DNA of 12,664 bases from Actinomycetales bacterium (GCA_028868555.1 JAGWUG010000005.1:1-12664), one strand, 5' to 3'; shown: positions 1 to 5,620, counted from the stretch's first letter. The notes: generated by a model not told the origin, from the letters alone. Program-made: numbers and translations.

Positions 1-165
1 CAGCCCAACCTCGGCCTCATTTGGCTGGCATTCGCTTTGCTCTACTGCGCAGCACTGGCAGGCATGGTGCGCACCGAAGGTGGAGCACCCCGGGTGGCGT
101 TAGGTTGCTTTGGCTCTATCCTGTTCGCCTTTGCCTTCATCGCATATGTAACTCAGACGATGTAG
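1..165 (+). CDS. C-terminal fragment of an unidentified membrane protein (partial, 5' end outside window)
   Basis: An open frame runs from the first base to a TAG at 163-165 and gives 54 residues. It contains two hydrophobic stretches, about residues 4-23 (LGLIWLAFALLYCAALAGMV) and 32-50, joined by a short polar turn (RTEGGAPR). This is a membrane hairpin at the C-terminus of a longer protein. The TAG is followed directly by the ribosome binding site and start of the next small membrane protein, so the two are probably co-transcribed. The visible part carries no motif that names a family. The frame is believable because it runs uninterrupted to the stop, is strongly hydrophobic and is tightly spaced to the next gene. 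Confidence 0.6.
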   Translation, partial: QPNLGLIWLAFALLYCAALAGMVRTEGGAPRVALGCFGSILFAFAFIAYVTQTM

Positions 166-167
166 GG
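164..167 (+). promoter_or_regulatory. Shine-Dalgarno AGGG deciding the ATG at 176
   Basis: AGGG lies 8 nt before the ATG at 176 and overlaps the stop codon of the upstream partial gene. This favours ATG 176 over the in-frame TTG at 170, which would lie only 2 nt from the same site. It also suggests translational coupling to the upstream gene. Confidence 0.45.
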
Positions 168-175
168 CGTTGCTA

Positions 176-418
176 ATGAATCCGCACAAGAAATACGCGC
201 TAATGGTCTTCGGAGGCAGCGTCCTAGCCATCTTCGCAATCCTCACACCACTCAGGTTTGTAGCCATATTCTGGTTTGTTCCAACCATGCCAATCATCTT
301 GCTTCGCTGGGCCAACTACTCTTTCAAGCGCCTGAATGAGCGCCTAGACGCCCGCGACGACGCAAAGCGAGCGAGAAAAGCTAATCGCCCGACCCCAGCG
401 AAGGAATCGGGCGACTAA
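176..418 (+). CDS. small two-helix membrane protein of unknown function
   Basis: This is an 80-residue protein starting at ATG 176 behind an AGGG ribosome binding site. Residues about 7-24 (YALMVFGGSVLAIFAILT) and 26-44 form two hydrophobic segments separated by a short turn at Pro25. The last 30 residues are highly charged and mixed (KRLNERLDARDDAKRARKAN), as in a cytosolic tail or short helix. There is no signal-peptidase or lipobox motif. It starts 10 nt after the previous membrane-protein stop, so the two may form a small membrane unit. It converges on glgC with 35 bp between them. I do not recognise the family. A frame this short could be spurious, but the hydrophobic pattern and the ribosome binding site support it. 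Confidence 0.6.
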   Translation: MNPHKKYALMVFGGSVLAIFAILTPLRFVAIFWFVPTMPIILLRWANYSFKRLNERLDARDDAKRARKANRPTPAKESGD

Positions 419-423
419 CGCAT

Positions 424-444
424 CGGTGCTTTTAAAACGCACCG
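424..444. terminator. possible hairpin terminator between convergent genes
   Basis: CGGTGC (424-429) is the exact reverse complement of GCACCG (439-444), and the 9-nt loop is TTTTAAAAC. It sits between the stop of the small membrane gene and the stop of glgC, where a bidirectional terminator would be expected. No clear U-tract follows on either strand, so factor-independent termination is uncertain. Confidence 0.35.
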
Positions 445-453
445 GGCCAAAAA

Positions 454-1698
454 CTAAGGCGTTACTACAACACCCTTTGGAACCACGGTAATGCCGGAGT
501 CTGTGACGGTGAAGCCGCGAGCAATGTCACGGTTCTTGTCCACACCAACTGCAGCGCCATCAGAAACCACAACATCCTTGTCCAAGATGGCGCGACGGAT
601 GGTTGCATCCTTGCCAACGGTCACGTTGTCCATGAGCACGCTGTCGGTCACCAGCGAGCGCGAGTGAACGCGAACGTTTGGGGAGAGCACGCTTCGCTCC
701 ACAATGCCGCCAGTCACCACGGTACCCAGCGACACAATGCTGTCGTTGGTGCGACCCTGGTTGCCCTCGGCGTCGTGAATGAACTTGGCCGGTGGCAGGT
801 TGACCTGCTGGGTGTGGATAGGCCAGTCGCTGTTGTACAGGTTGAAGATTGGCATCACCGAGATGAGGTCCATGTGGCTCTCGTAGTAGCTGTCGATGGT
901 ACCGACATCGCGCCAGTAAGCGTGGTCACGCTCGGTGGCTCCCGGAACTATGTTCTTGGTGAAGTCGTAAACGGTGGCGTCGCCCTTGTTCACGAAGTAA
1001 GGGACGATGTCGCCACCCATGTCGTGAGTGGAGTCCTCGAGCTCGCCGTCAAGGGTGATTGCGTCAACCAGCGCCTTGGCGTTGAAGACGTAGTTACCCA
1101 TGGAGCAGAGAACCTCATCTGGGCTGTCAGGCAGACCCTTAGGGTCCTTTGGCTTCTCGCGGAACTGGGCAATCTTGCCTGGATCCTTGTCGTCAACCTC
1201 AACCACACCAAACTGGCTGGCAATGCTCTTAGGCTGGCGGATAGCGGCAACGGTCACGCCGCGTCCGCTCTCAATGTGAGCCTGAATCATTTGCTCAAAG
1301 TCCATGCGGTAAATGTGGTCGGCACCAACCACAACCACGATGTCCGGCTTCTCGTCGGCCAGCAGGTTCATGCTCTGCAGAATGGCATCGGCGGAACCGG
1401 TGAACCAACGCTTGCCCAAACGCTGCTGCGCAGGCACCGATGCCACGTAACTGCCAAGCAGTGGCGACATGCGCCAGAGCATAGAGATGTGACGGTCCAG
1501 CGAGTGCGACTTGTACTGGGTTAGTACAACGATGCGACGCAGACCCGAGTTGATCAGATTGGACAGTGCGAAATCGATGAGGCGGTACGAGCCGCCGAAT
1601 GGCACCGCGGGTTTGGCACGATCAGCCGTGAGCGGCATCAATCGTTTTCCTTCGCCCCCGGCGAGAACCATTCCGAAAATACGTGGTGCAGTGCTCAT
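454..1698 (-). CDS. glgC: glucose-1-phosphate adenylyltransferase (ADP-glucose pyrophosphorylase)
   Basis: GlgC makes ADP-glucose and pyrophosphate from ATP and glucose-1-phosphate, the committed sugar-nucleotide step for bacterial alpha-glucan synthesis in the cytosol. The 414-residue protein has the nucleotidyltransferase signature [11 protein letters not shown] (14-24), AKPAVPFGG (28-36), the catalytic-Asp region GADHIYRMD (125-133), FREKP (179-183), SMGNYVF (199-205) and YWRDVGT (261-267). From about residue 320 it shows the hexapeptide-repeat left-handed beta-helix typical of the family (for example [20 protein letters not shown]). Its length is normal for actinobacterial GlgC. The ATG at 1698 is chosen because [17 protein letters not shown] places the motif at the usual distance, and a TAACAT -10 box ends 6 nt upstream with no Shine-Dalgarno. 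It is divergent from glgA with 46 bp between starts. I recall the same head-to-head arrangement in mycobacteria (Rv1213/Rv1212c). Confidence 0.97.
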   Translation of the reverse strand: MSTAPRIFGMVLAGGEGKRLMPLTADRAKPAVPFGGSYRLIDFALSNLINSGLRRIVVLTQYKSHSLDRHISMLWRMSPLLGSYVASVPAQQRLGKRWFTGSADAILQSMNLLADEKPDIVVVVGADHIYRMDFEQMIQAHIESGRGVTVAAIRQPKSIASQFGVVEVDDKDPGKIAQFREKPKDPKGLPDSPDEVLCSMGNYVFNAKALVDAITLDGELEDSTHDMGGDIVPYFVNKGDATVYDFTKNIVPGATERDHAYWRDVGTIDSYYESHMDLISVMPIFNLYNSDWPIHTQQVNLPPAKFIHDAEGNQGRTNDSIVSLGTVVTGGIVERSVLSPNVRVHSRSLVTDSVLMDNVTVGKDATIRRAILDKDVVVSDGAAVGVDKNRDIARGFTVTDSGITVVPKGVVVTP

Positions 1699-1704
1699 AT
1701 CTGA

Positions 1705-1710
1705 ATGTTA
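1705..1710 (-). promoter_or_regulatory. glgC -10 box TAACAT, probable leaderless promoter
   Basis: Read on the minus strand, TAACAT is followed by six bases and then the glgC ATG. That places the predicted transcription start on the A of the start codon. No purine-rich ribosome binding site is present. The matching -35 position, about 1727-1733, is weak and overlaps the glgA -10 box. Confidence 0.55.
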
Positions 1711-1732
1711 TTGGTGTTTTGTTGCCTTTAGG

Positions 1733-1738
1733 TAACAT
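1733..1738 (+). promoter_or_regulatory. glgA -10 box TAACAT, probable leaderless promoter
   Basis: TAACAT is followed by six bases (ACGGAT) and then the glgA ATG at 1745, which again predicts transcription starting at the start codon. A possible -35 TTGGTG at 1711-1716 leaves a 16-nt spacer and abuts the glgC -10 box. The two divergent promoters therefore share nearly the same DNA. Confidence 0.55.
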
Positions 1739-1744
1739 ACGGAT

Positions 1745-2932
1745 ATGAGAGTTGATCTAATCACCAAGGAATACCCGCCCTTCATTTATGGCGGTGCGGG
1801 CGTACATGTCGCGGAATTAGTGAGAGTTCTTAGAAAACACATCGAGGTTCAGGTCCGCGCCTTCGGCGAAGACCGTAATGAAACCGATACAAAGGCGTAC
1901 CGCCATTCTTCAGAATTCAACTCGGTGAATGCTGCTGTTCAGACCATGGCAACCGACCTCGCAATGGTCTCGGATGTTGCCGGTGCCGACCTGGTTCACT
2001 CGCACACCTGGTATGCCAACTTTGCTGGTCAGATTGCCGGAACCCTACACGGAATCCCTCACCTGATCACCGCTCACTCGCTCGAGCCGCTTCGTCCCTG
2101 GAAGGAAGAGCAGCTTGGCGGCGGTTACCGCCTCAGCAGCTGGGTTGAGCGCACCGCCTATGAGGGTGCCACCGGCATCATCGCGGTTAGCGCTGGCATG
2201 CGTGAGGACATTCTTCGCGCCTACCCGCAGATTGACCCAGCCAAGGTTTCGGTGGTTCACAACGGTATTGACCTGGAGGCTTTCCAGGCAGCCAACAACC
2301 CTGATTTGGTTCGCGCCAACGGTGTTGACCCTGACAAGCGATCGGTGGTCTTTGTTGGCCGCATCACCCAGCAGAAGGGTCTGCCTTACCTGCTGAAGGC
2401 TGCCCGTGAGCTGCCCTCCGATGTTCAGCTGGTGCTTTGCGCCGGCGCACCAGACACCCCTGAGATTCTTCAGACCGTGACCGACCTGGTGAACGAGCTG
2501 CGCAAGGTTCGCGACAACGTGATCTGGGTGGAGAAGCACCTGAGCCGCGCAGAGCTGATTGCCATGCTTTCGGCCGCGACCGTCTTCGCCTGCCCAAGCA
2601 TTTACGAGCCTCTCGGCATCGTGAACCTCGAGGCCATGGCCTGCGGAACTCCAGTGGTTGCAACCGCAACCGGCGGTATTCCTGAGGTTGTCGTGCACGA
2701 GCAGACTGGCCTGCTGGTCCCAATCGAGCAGGTTCTGGACGGCTCGGGTAAGCCACTGGACGAGAAGAAGTTTGTGGGCGACCTAGCGGCCGCTCTGAAT
2801 ACCGCTCTCGAGTCGCGCGATCTGGCTGCATTCGGTGCCGCTGGTCGTCGTCGCGTTGAGGACCACTTCTCGTGGGATTCCATCGCCGAAACCACGCTGG
2901 ATGTGTACCGCAAGGCCATCAATGGCGGGTAG
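1745..2932 (+). CDS. glgA: GT5-type glucosyltransferase: glycogen synthase of the corynebacterial/mycobacterial type, probably maltose-1-phosphate synthase
   Basis: This 395-residue GT-B enzyme transfers glucose from ADP-glucose. The N-terminal domain opens with MRVDLITKEYPPFIYGGAGVHV, including the glycine-rich donor loop GGAGVHV (16-22), and contains HSHTWYA (86-92) and TAHSLEP (109-115). The C-terminal domain has VGRITQQKG (204-212), with the Arg and Lys expected to bind donor phosphate, and the retaining EX7E motif with Glu288 and Glu296. At about 395 residues it is shorter than enterobacterial GlgA (about 477) and matches the actinobacterial family annotated as 'glycogen synthase, Corynebacterium family'. 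The mycobacterial member Rv1212c is known to make alpha-maltose-1-phosphate from ADP-glucose and glucose-1-phosphate (GlgM), feeding GlgE. I infer the same here, but the acceptor cannot be read from sequence. Its partner glgC is divergent next door. Confidence 0.93.
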   Translation: MRVDLITKEYPPFIYGGAGVHVAELVRVLRKHIEVQVRAFGEDRNETDTKAYRHSSEFNSVNAAVQTMATDLAMVSDVAGADLVHSHTWYANFAGQIAGTLHGIPHLITAHSLEPLRPWKEEQLGGGYRLSSWVERTAYEGATGIIAVSAGMREDILRAYPQIDPAKVSVVHNGIDLEAFQAANNPDLVRANGVDPDKRSVVFVGRITQQKGLPYLLKAARELPSDVQLVLCAGAPDTPEILQTVTDLVNELRKVRDNVIWVEKHLSRAELIAMLSAATVFACPSIYEPLGIVNLEAMACGTPVVATATGGIPEVVVHEQTGLLVPIEQVLDGSGKPLDEKKFVGDLAAALNTALESRDLAAFGAAGRRRVEDHFSWDSIAETTLDVYRKAINGG

Positions 2933-2960
2933 AAGCCCGTTCAACTAATAGGCTTCTACC
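2928..2960. repeat. perfect 10-bp inverted repeat filling the glgA-ABC gap
   Basis: GGTAGAAGCC (2928-2937) and GGCTTCTACC (2951-2960) are exact reverse complements separated by 13 nt. The left arm includes the glgA TAG stop, and the right arm ends one base before the next ATG at 2961. There is no U-tract, so it is not a classical terminator. In read-through RNA it would hide the bases just before the ABC start codon. Confidence 0.7.
2949..2954 (+). promoter_or_regulatory. ABC gene -10 box TAGGCT, probable leaderless promoter
   Basis: TAGGCT is followed by six bases (TCTACC) and then ATG 2961, the same spacing as at glgA and glgC. No Shine-Dalgarno and no convincing -35 is seen. The box overlaps the right arm of the 2928-2960 inverted repeat. 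Confidence 0.4.
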
Positions 2961-3746
2961 ATGGCAGTTATCAGTCTCCGCAACGTCAGTGTTGCCCGCG
3001 AAGGCAATCAGATTCTCTCCAACATTGATTGGACGGTGGAGGCCAACCAGCGTTGGGTAATCATCGGCCCAAACGGCGCCGGTAAGACCACCCTTTTGCG
3101 CATTGTTGCCACTCAGATTCACCCAAGCACCGGTGACGCACAGGTGCTTGGAAAAGACTTTGGTCACTACGACCTGAGCGAACTGCGCCCGCGAATTGGC
3201 TTCGCCTCAACCGCTCTTGCTTCGCGAATTCCGCTGATGGAGACCGTTCTGGACACCGTCATGACCGCGAGCCACGGCGTGATTGGCCGCTGGACCGAGC
3301 AGTACGACACCATCGACGAGCGTCGCGCACTTCGCGTGCTCACCGAGTGGGATCTTGGCGACTTCGCCGACCGCACTTACGGCAGCCTCTCCGATGGCGA
3401 AAAGAAGCGCACTCAGATTGCCCGCGCCGTGATGCCAGACCCTGAGCTTCTGCTTCTGGACGAGCCAGTGGCATCGTTGGACCTAGCCGCCCGCGAGCAG
3501 ACCGTTTCGCTTATTGGTGAGTACGCGGCTTCGCCTTACTCGCCTGCCATGGTGATGGTCACCCACCACCTGGAAGAGATTCCAGCTGGCTTCACCCACG
3601 CCATGATTCTGGCCGACGGTGGCGTATTTGCCGCTGGTGAGATTGGTCACGTGCTGACCAGCGAGAACATCAGCGAGGCCTTTGGCCTGGGTATCGACAT
3701 TGACATGGTCAACGGTCGCTACCGAGCGACTGCTCGCCGCCACTAG
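2961..3746 (+). CDS. stand-alone ABC ATPase of the YlmA/ModF-like type
   Basis: This is a single 261-residue ABC nucleotide-binding domain. It has Walker A GPNGAGKTT (36-44), the signature LSDGEKKR (143-150), Walker B LLLLDEP (163-169), a D-loop SLDL (172-175) and the H-loop THH (201-203). The usual Q-loop glutamine seems absent: the stretch after Walker A reads RPRIGFASTAL (77-87), with Ser where Gln is normal. That pattern and the LSDGE signature recall the YlmA/ModF-like group rather than a typical importer ATPase. No permease or binding-protein gene is adjacent, so the partner and substrate are unknown. It may work with a distant permease or in a non-transport role. The 28-bp gap to glgA holds a perfect inverted repeat and a possible leaderless promoter. 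It converges with the exporter gene downstream, with 7 bp between stops. Confidence 0.85.
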   Translation: MAVISLRNVSVAREGNQILSNIDWTVEANQRWVIIGPNGAGKTTLLRIVATQIHPSTGDAQVLGKDFGHYDLSELRPRIGFASTALASRIPLMETVLDTVMTASHGVIGRWTEQYDTIDERRALRVLTEWDLGDFADRTYGSLSDGEKKRTQIARAVMPDPELLLLDEPVASLDLAAREQTVSLIGEYAASPYSPAMVMVTHHLEEIPAGFTHAMILADGGVFAAGEIGHVLTSENISEAFGLGIDIDMVNGRYRATARRH

Positions 3747-3753
3747 CGAATAG

Positions 3754-4359
3754 CTAGCCTTCGAAGATCACCGGCACCATGGATGCCACCAGCAGGATGG
3801 CCATGGTCCAGTTGAACACGCGGATGGCGCGTGGCTGCTGCAGGAACTTGTTCACCACAACGCCCAGGCCGGCCCAAGCAACCGTGCTCAAATAACCCAC
3901 GATGGTGTTGACCAAAACTCCGGCAAGCAGCTTTTCAAACGGGGGATTGGCCGGTAGGTAGGCGCTTAGGAAACCGATGCTCACGATGATGAGCTTTGGG
4001 TTGATCACCTGGAATGCGGTTGCGCCGAAGAAAGTCATGGGCTTAGAACGAGGCTTGTCTTCGCCGCCGCTCGGAGTGCCGCTGGTGGCAATCTTGTAGG
4101 CCAAATACAGCAGGTATAGCAAGCTGGCGATGCGCAGAATCAGGTAGAGCCAGGGGAGTAGCTTGAAGATTTCACCAAGGCCTAGACCTAGAGCCATCTG
4201 AAGAAGGAATACGCCAGCAGTGATGCCCAGCATGTGCGGAACCGTGCGGCGGAATCCGAAGTTGGTGCCGCTAGCAAGCAGCATCATGTTGTTGGGTCCG
4301 GGTGTGAACGCGGTTACGATTGCGTAGATAGCGATTGGGCCGAGCCAGACCAGATTCAT
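3754..4359 (-). CDS. LysE/RhtB-family amino-acid exporter
   Basis: This 201-residue inner-membrane protein belongs to the family that exports amino acids or related metabolites using the membrane potential. The hallmark TPGPNNMMLLASG (19-31) follows the first helix, and GFRRTVPHMLGITAGV (35-50) and QVINPKL (117-123) are family-typical. About six hydrophobic segments are visible, near 3-19, 42-62, 67-91, 110-135, 143-167 and 181-199. A charged loop (GGEDKPRSKP, 98-107) separates the first and second halves. The length is normal. The substrate cannot be assigned, and no LysR-type or Lrp-type regulator gene is adjacent. The start ATG at 4359 has no Shine-Dalgarno but sits 9 nt after a TAGACT box within a palindrome. 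It is divergent from rpmE2. Confidence 0.9.
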   Translation of the reverse strand: MNLVWLGPIAIYAIVTAFTPGPNNMMLLASGTNFGFRRTVPHMLGITAGVFLLQMALGLGLGEIFKLLPWLYLILRIASLLYLLYLAYKIATSGTPSGGEDKPRSKPMTFFGATAFQVINPKLIIVSIGFLSAYLPANPPFEKLLAGVLVNTIVGYLSTVAWAGLGVVVNKFLQQPRAIRVFNWTMAILLVASMVPVIFEG

Positions 4360-4362
4360 AAT

Positions 4363-4374
4363 GACTCGAGTCTA
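4363..4374 (-). promoter_or_regulatory. lysE-family gene -10 box TAGACT with overlapping 10-bp palindrome
   Basis: On the minus strand TAGACT (4374 to 4369) is followed by nine bases and the ATG at 4359. No ribosome binding site is seen, so the mRNA would be leaderless or have about a 2-3 nt leader. The perfect palindrome GACTCGAGTC (4363-4372) covers most of the -10 box and the expected start point, as an operator would. Confidence 0.45.
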
Positions 4375-4401
4375 AATGGGGTGGTGATCACTGCCCGCCT
4401 C

Positions 4402-4410
4402 TGGTATGCT
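4402..4410 (+). promoter_or_regulatory. rpmE2 promoter, extended -10 TGGTATGCT
   Basis: TATGCT at 4405-4410 is preceded by TGG, giving an extended -10. The -35 position near 4382-4387 (TGGTGA) is a weak match. Transcription would start about 4417-4420 and give a leader of roughly 75 nt before the rpmE2 ATG. This contrasts with the leaderless layout of the neighbouring genes. Confidence 0.5.
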
Positions 4411-4441
4411 TTTCTCTTAGTGCTTTTCGCATAAACACCCC

Positions 4442-4464
4442 AAAGTTGCTCGCAAGAGCTCTTT
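4442..4464 (+). ncRNA. stem-loop with GNRA tetraloop in the rpmE2 leader (candidate L31 cis-regulatory leader)
   Basis: AAAG (4442-4445) pairs with CTTT (4461-4464). After a small 2x1 internal loop, GCTC (4448-4451) pairs with GAGC (4456-4459), closing a GCAA tetraloop. The element ends 16 nt before the Shine-Dalgarno. Ribosomal-protein genes often carry autoregulatory leaders, and leader motifs have been described for L31 in several phyla. Whether this one matches a known class cannot be judged without a covariance search. Confidence 0.4.
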
Positions 4465-4480
4465 CCCAGACATTTTTTGA

Positions 4481-4486
4481 AGGAAG
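4481..4486 (+). promoter_or_regulatory. rpmE2 ribosome binding site AGGAAG
   Basis: AGGAAG lies 7 nt before ATG 4494. It fixes this start, which gives MKADIHP, the normal N-terminus for L31. An in-frame upstream start at 4446 would add 16 residues that do not belong to the family. Confidence 0.75.
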
Positions 4487-4493
4487 TATTGCC

Positions 4494-4745
4494 ATGAAGG
4501 CTGACATCCACCCTACTTACACCGCAGTTGTATTCCGCGACCTGGCTTCGGGCGAGACCTTCCTCACCCGCAGCACCGTCAAGACCACCAAGACCATTGA
4601 GTGGACCGACGGCAACACCTACCCTCTGTACGACGTTGAAATCTCGTCGGCTTCGCACCCGTTCTACACCGGTAAGCAGCGCATCATGGATGCCGCTGGC
4701 CGTGTCGAGCGCTTCAACGCACGTTACAAGGGCTTTGGTGCCTAA
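4494..4745 (+). CDS. rpmE2: 50S ribosomal protein L31 type B (zinc-independent)
   Basis: This 83-residue protein is the alternative, cysteine-free form of ribosomal protein L31. Family features are the N-terminal [24 protein letters not shown] (15-29), the central [25 protein letters not shown] (39-63) and the C-terminal [13 protein letters not shown]. It contains no cysteine, so the CXXC zinc ligands of type A L31 are absent. Type B L31 proteins are known to replace the zinc form when zinc is scarce, often under Zur control, but I see no convincing Zur box here. The start is set by AGGAAG 7 nt upstream. The gene stands alone between its own promoter and a strong terminator. The stop codon lies inside a small inverted repeat (4742-4757). 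It is divergent from the LysE-family gene. Confidence 0.96.
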   Translation: MKADIHPTYTAVVFRDLASGETFLTRSTVKTTKTIEWTDGNTYPLYDVEISSASHPFYTGKQRIMDAAGRVERFNARYKGFGA

Positions 4746-4757
4746 GCCAAGGCTTAG
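4742..4757 (+). repeat. inverted repeat overlapping the rpmE2 stop codon
   Basis: CTAAGCC (4742-4748) and GGCTTAG (4751-4757) are perfect reverse complements separated by AA, so in RNA about 6 bp with a 4-nt loop. The rpmE2 TAA is in the left arm. It lies about 40 nt ahead of the main terminator and could stabilise the 3' end of the mRNA. Its core AGCCAAGGC recurs at the start of the next gene. Confidence 0.5.
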
Positions 4758-4796
4758 TCACATAGGCTTCGGCGCGTAATCGCCTCAACAGCTTTG

Positions 4797-4822
4797 AAAA
4801 CCCCGGCTTCGGTCGGGGTTTT
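4797..4822 (+). terminator. strong intrinsic terminator after rpmE2
   Basis: AAAACCCCG (4797-4805) pairs with CGGGGTTTT (4814-4822). An inner G-U and C-G pair close a TTCG tetraloop (4808-4811), so the stem is about 11 bp. The T-rich end continues into TTCGCTTTCT. The A-tract on the left arm gives a U-tract on the other strand too, but no minus-strand gene ends here. Confidence 0.9.
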
Positions 4823-4865
4823 CGCTTTCTCGGGGTTGCAGCCACTAATTGTCCGCACCCACCAA

Positions 4866-4871
4866 TAGCCT
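4866..4871 (+). promoter_or_regulatory. exonuclease gene -10 box TAGCCT, probable leaderless promoter
   Basis: TAGCCT is followed by six bases (TGGCTT) and then the GTG at 4878, the same spacing as glgC, glgA, ABC and metF. No ribosome binding site is visible. The -35 position, about 4843-4848, is not recognisable. Confidence 0.5.
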
Positions 4872-4898
4872 TGGCTTGTGAGCGAATACAGCCAAGGC
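4868..4898. repeat. 9-bp inverted repeat across the start of the exonuclease gene
   Basis: GCCTTGGCT (4868-4876) and AGCCAAGGC (4890-4898) are exact reverse complements with 13 nt between them, and the GTG start lies in the loop. The first arm overlaps the -10 box. The same 9-mer also occurs at 4745-4753 at the end of rpmE2. Confidence 0.5.
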
Positions 4899-5615
4899 AC
4901 GTTTGATTTCCCCGATGCCGCCCTGCCGGACTGGGCCAAGCAGATTGTGGTGTTTGACACCGAAACCACCGGCCTAGATCTTCAGAAGGCTCGCATCGTG
5001 ACCGCCTGTGTGGCAGAGCTAGATGAAACTGGAGCACTGGCGCTTCCGGCGCAGGAGTGGCTGGCTGACCCTGGCATCGAAATACCAGAGGTTGCCACCA
5101 GCGTTCACGGCATCACCACAGAGTTTGCTCGTTCCGCCGGGCGTCCAGCCAAAGAGGTTGTGGCCGAGATCGTAGTTGCGCTGCGTGGCTACCAGGAGCG
5201 CGGCATCCCAATCGTTGCCTACAACGCTCCCTACGACTTCACCATTTTGTACTGGGAGGCCATGCGCCACGGCATCGAGCCGCTGATCCCAACTCTGGTC
5301 CTAGACCCACTCATCATCGACAAGTTTGCCGACCAGTACCGTAAGGGAAAGCGCAAGCTTGAGGTAGTCGCCGAGTTCTACAACGTACCGCTGGACGATG
5401 CCCACAACGCCACCGCCGACGCGGTTGCATCCGGAAGGGTGCTGCAGGCAGTTGCCCGTGCCCAGAGCGGCAAGCTCAAGTACACGTTGCCAGAACTTCA
5501 CGCCAAGCAGATTGAATGGGAAGCCGCGCAAAGCGCCAGCTTTGGTGAATACATGCGTCGCAGCGTTCGCCCAGACTTCCAGGACGACCCGGGATGGCCG
5601 CTAAAGCCGCGCTAA
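4878..5615 (+). CDS. DEDDh-family 3'-5' exonuclease (DnaQ/epsilon-like)
   Basis: This 245-residue protein has a single RNase-T/DnaQ exonuclease fold. The four acidic residues and the general-base histidine are visible: ExoI FDTETTG (Asp27, Glu29), ExoII AYNAPYDFTIL (Asp120) and ExoIII HNATAD (His176, Asp181). These support an active metal-dependent 3'-5' exonuclease. SVHGIT (75-80) and GIPIVAYNAPYD (109-120) are family-typical. Residues about 200-245 form a short tail (FGEYMRRSVRPDFQDDPGWPL) that I associate with actinobacterial 'exonuclease domain-containing' proteins. No polymerase-binding or BRCT domain follows. It could be a replication proofreading subunit, but a separate repair or nucleic-acid turnover role is equally possible. 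The GTG start gives MSEYSQGTFDF and has a -10 box 6 nt upstream. It converges with metF. Confidence 0.88.
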   Translation: MSEYSQGTFDFPDAALPDWAKQIVVFDTETTGLDLQKARIVTACVAELDETGALALPAQEWLADPGIEIPEVATSVHGITTEFARSAGRPAKEVVAEIVVALRGYQERGIPIVAYNAPYDFTILYWEAMRHGIEPLIPTLVLDPLIIDKFADQYRKGKRKLEVVAEFYNVPLDDAHNATADAVASGRVLQAVARAQSGKLKYTLPELHAKQIEWEAAQSASFGEYMRRSVRPDFQDDPGWPLKPR

Positions 5616-5620
5616 GCGTG

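Larger units (their letters stand above)
1696..1747. repeat. inverted repeat covering both glgC and glgA start regions
   Basis: The 15-base arms at 1696-1710 and 1733-1747 match as inverted copies at 13 of 15 positions. Each arm contains a start codon, a 6-nt spacer and a TAACAT box, with 22 bp between the arms. The symmetry may be a regulator site, or simply two near-identical leaderless promoters facing away from each other. Confidence 0.6.

Noticed and set aside
664..1524. A long open frame (286 codons) on the + strand opposite glgC
   Set aside because: It is the exact shadow of the well-supported glgC. Its translation is rich in Val/His/Asn with no domain, as expected for the antisense frame of high-GC codons.
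2045..2698. A 217-codon minus-strand frame inside glgA
   Set aside because: It is antisense to conserved glgA motifs, including the EX7E region, and has no ribosome binding site or recognisable domain.
4378..4441. GGGGTG (4378-4383) and CACCCC (4436-4441) as a leader hairpin of rpmE2
   Set aside because: The left arm lies upstream of the predicted -10 box and would not be in the rpmE2 transcript.
4446..4493. Upstream extension of rpmE2 from an earlier in-frame start
   Set aside because: It would add 16 residues not seen in L31 proteins and lacks a ribosome binding site, while ATG 4494 has AGGAAG at 7 nt.
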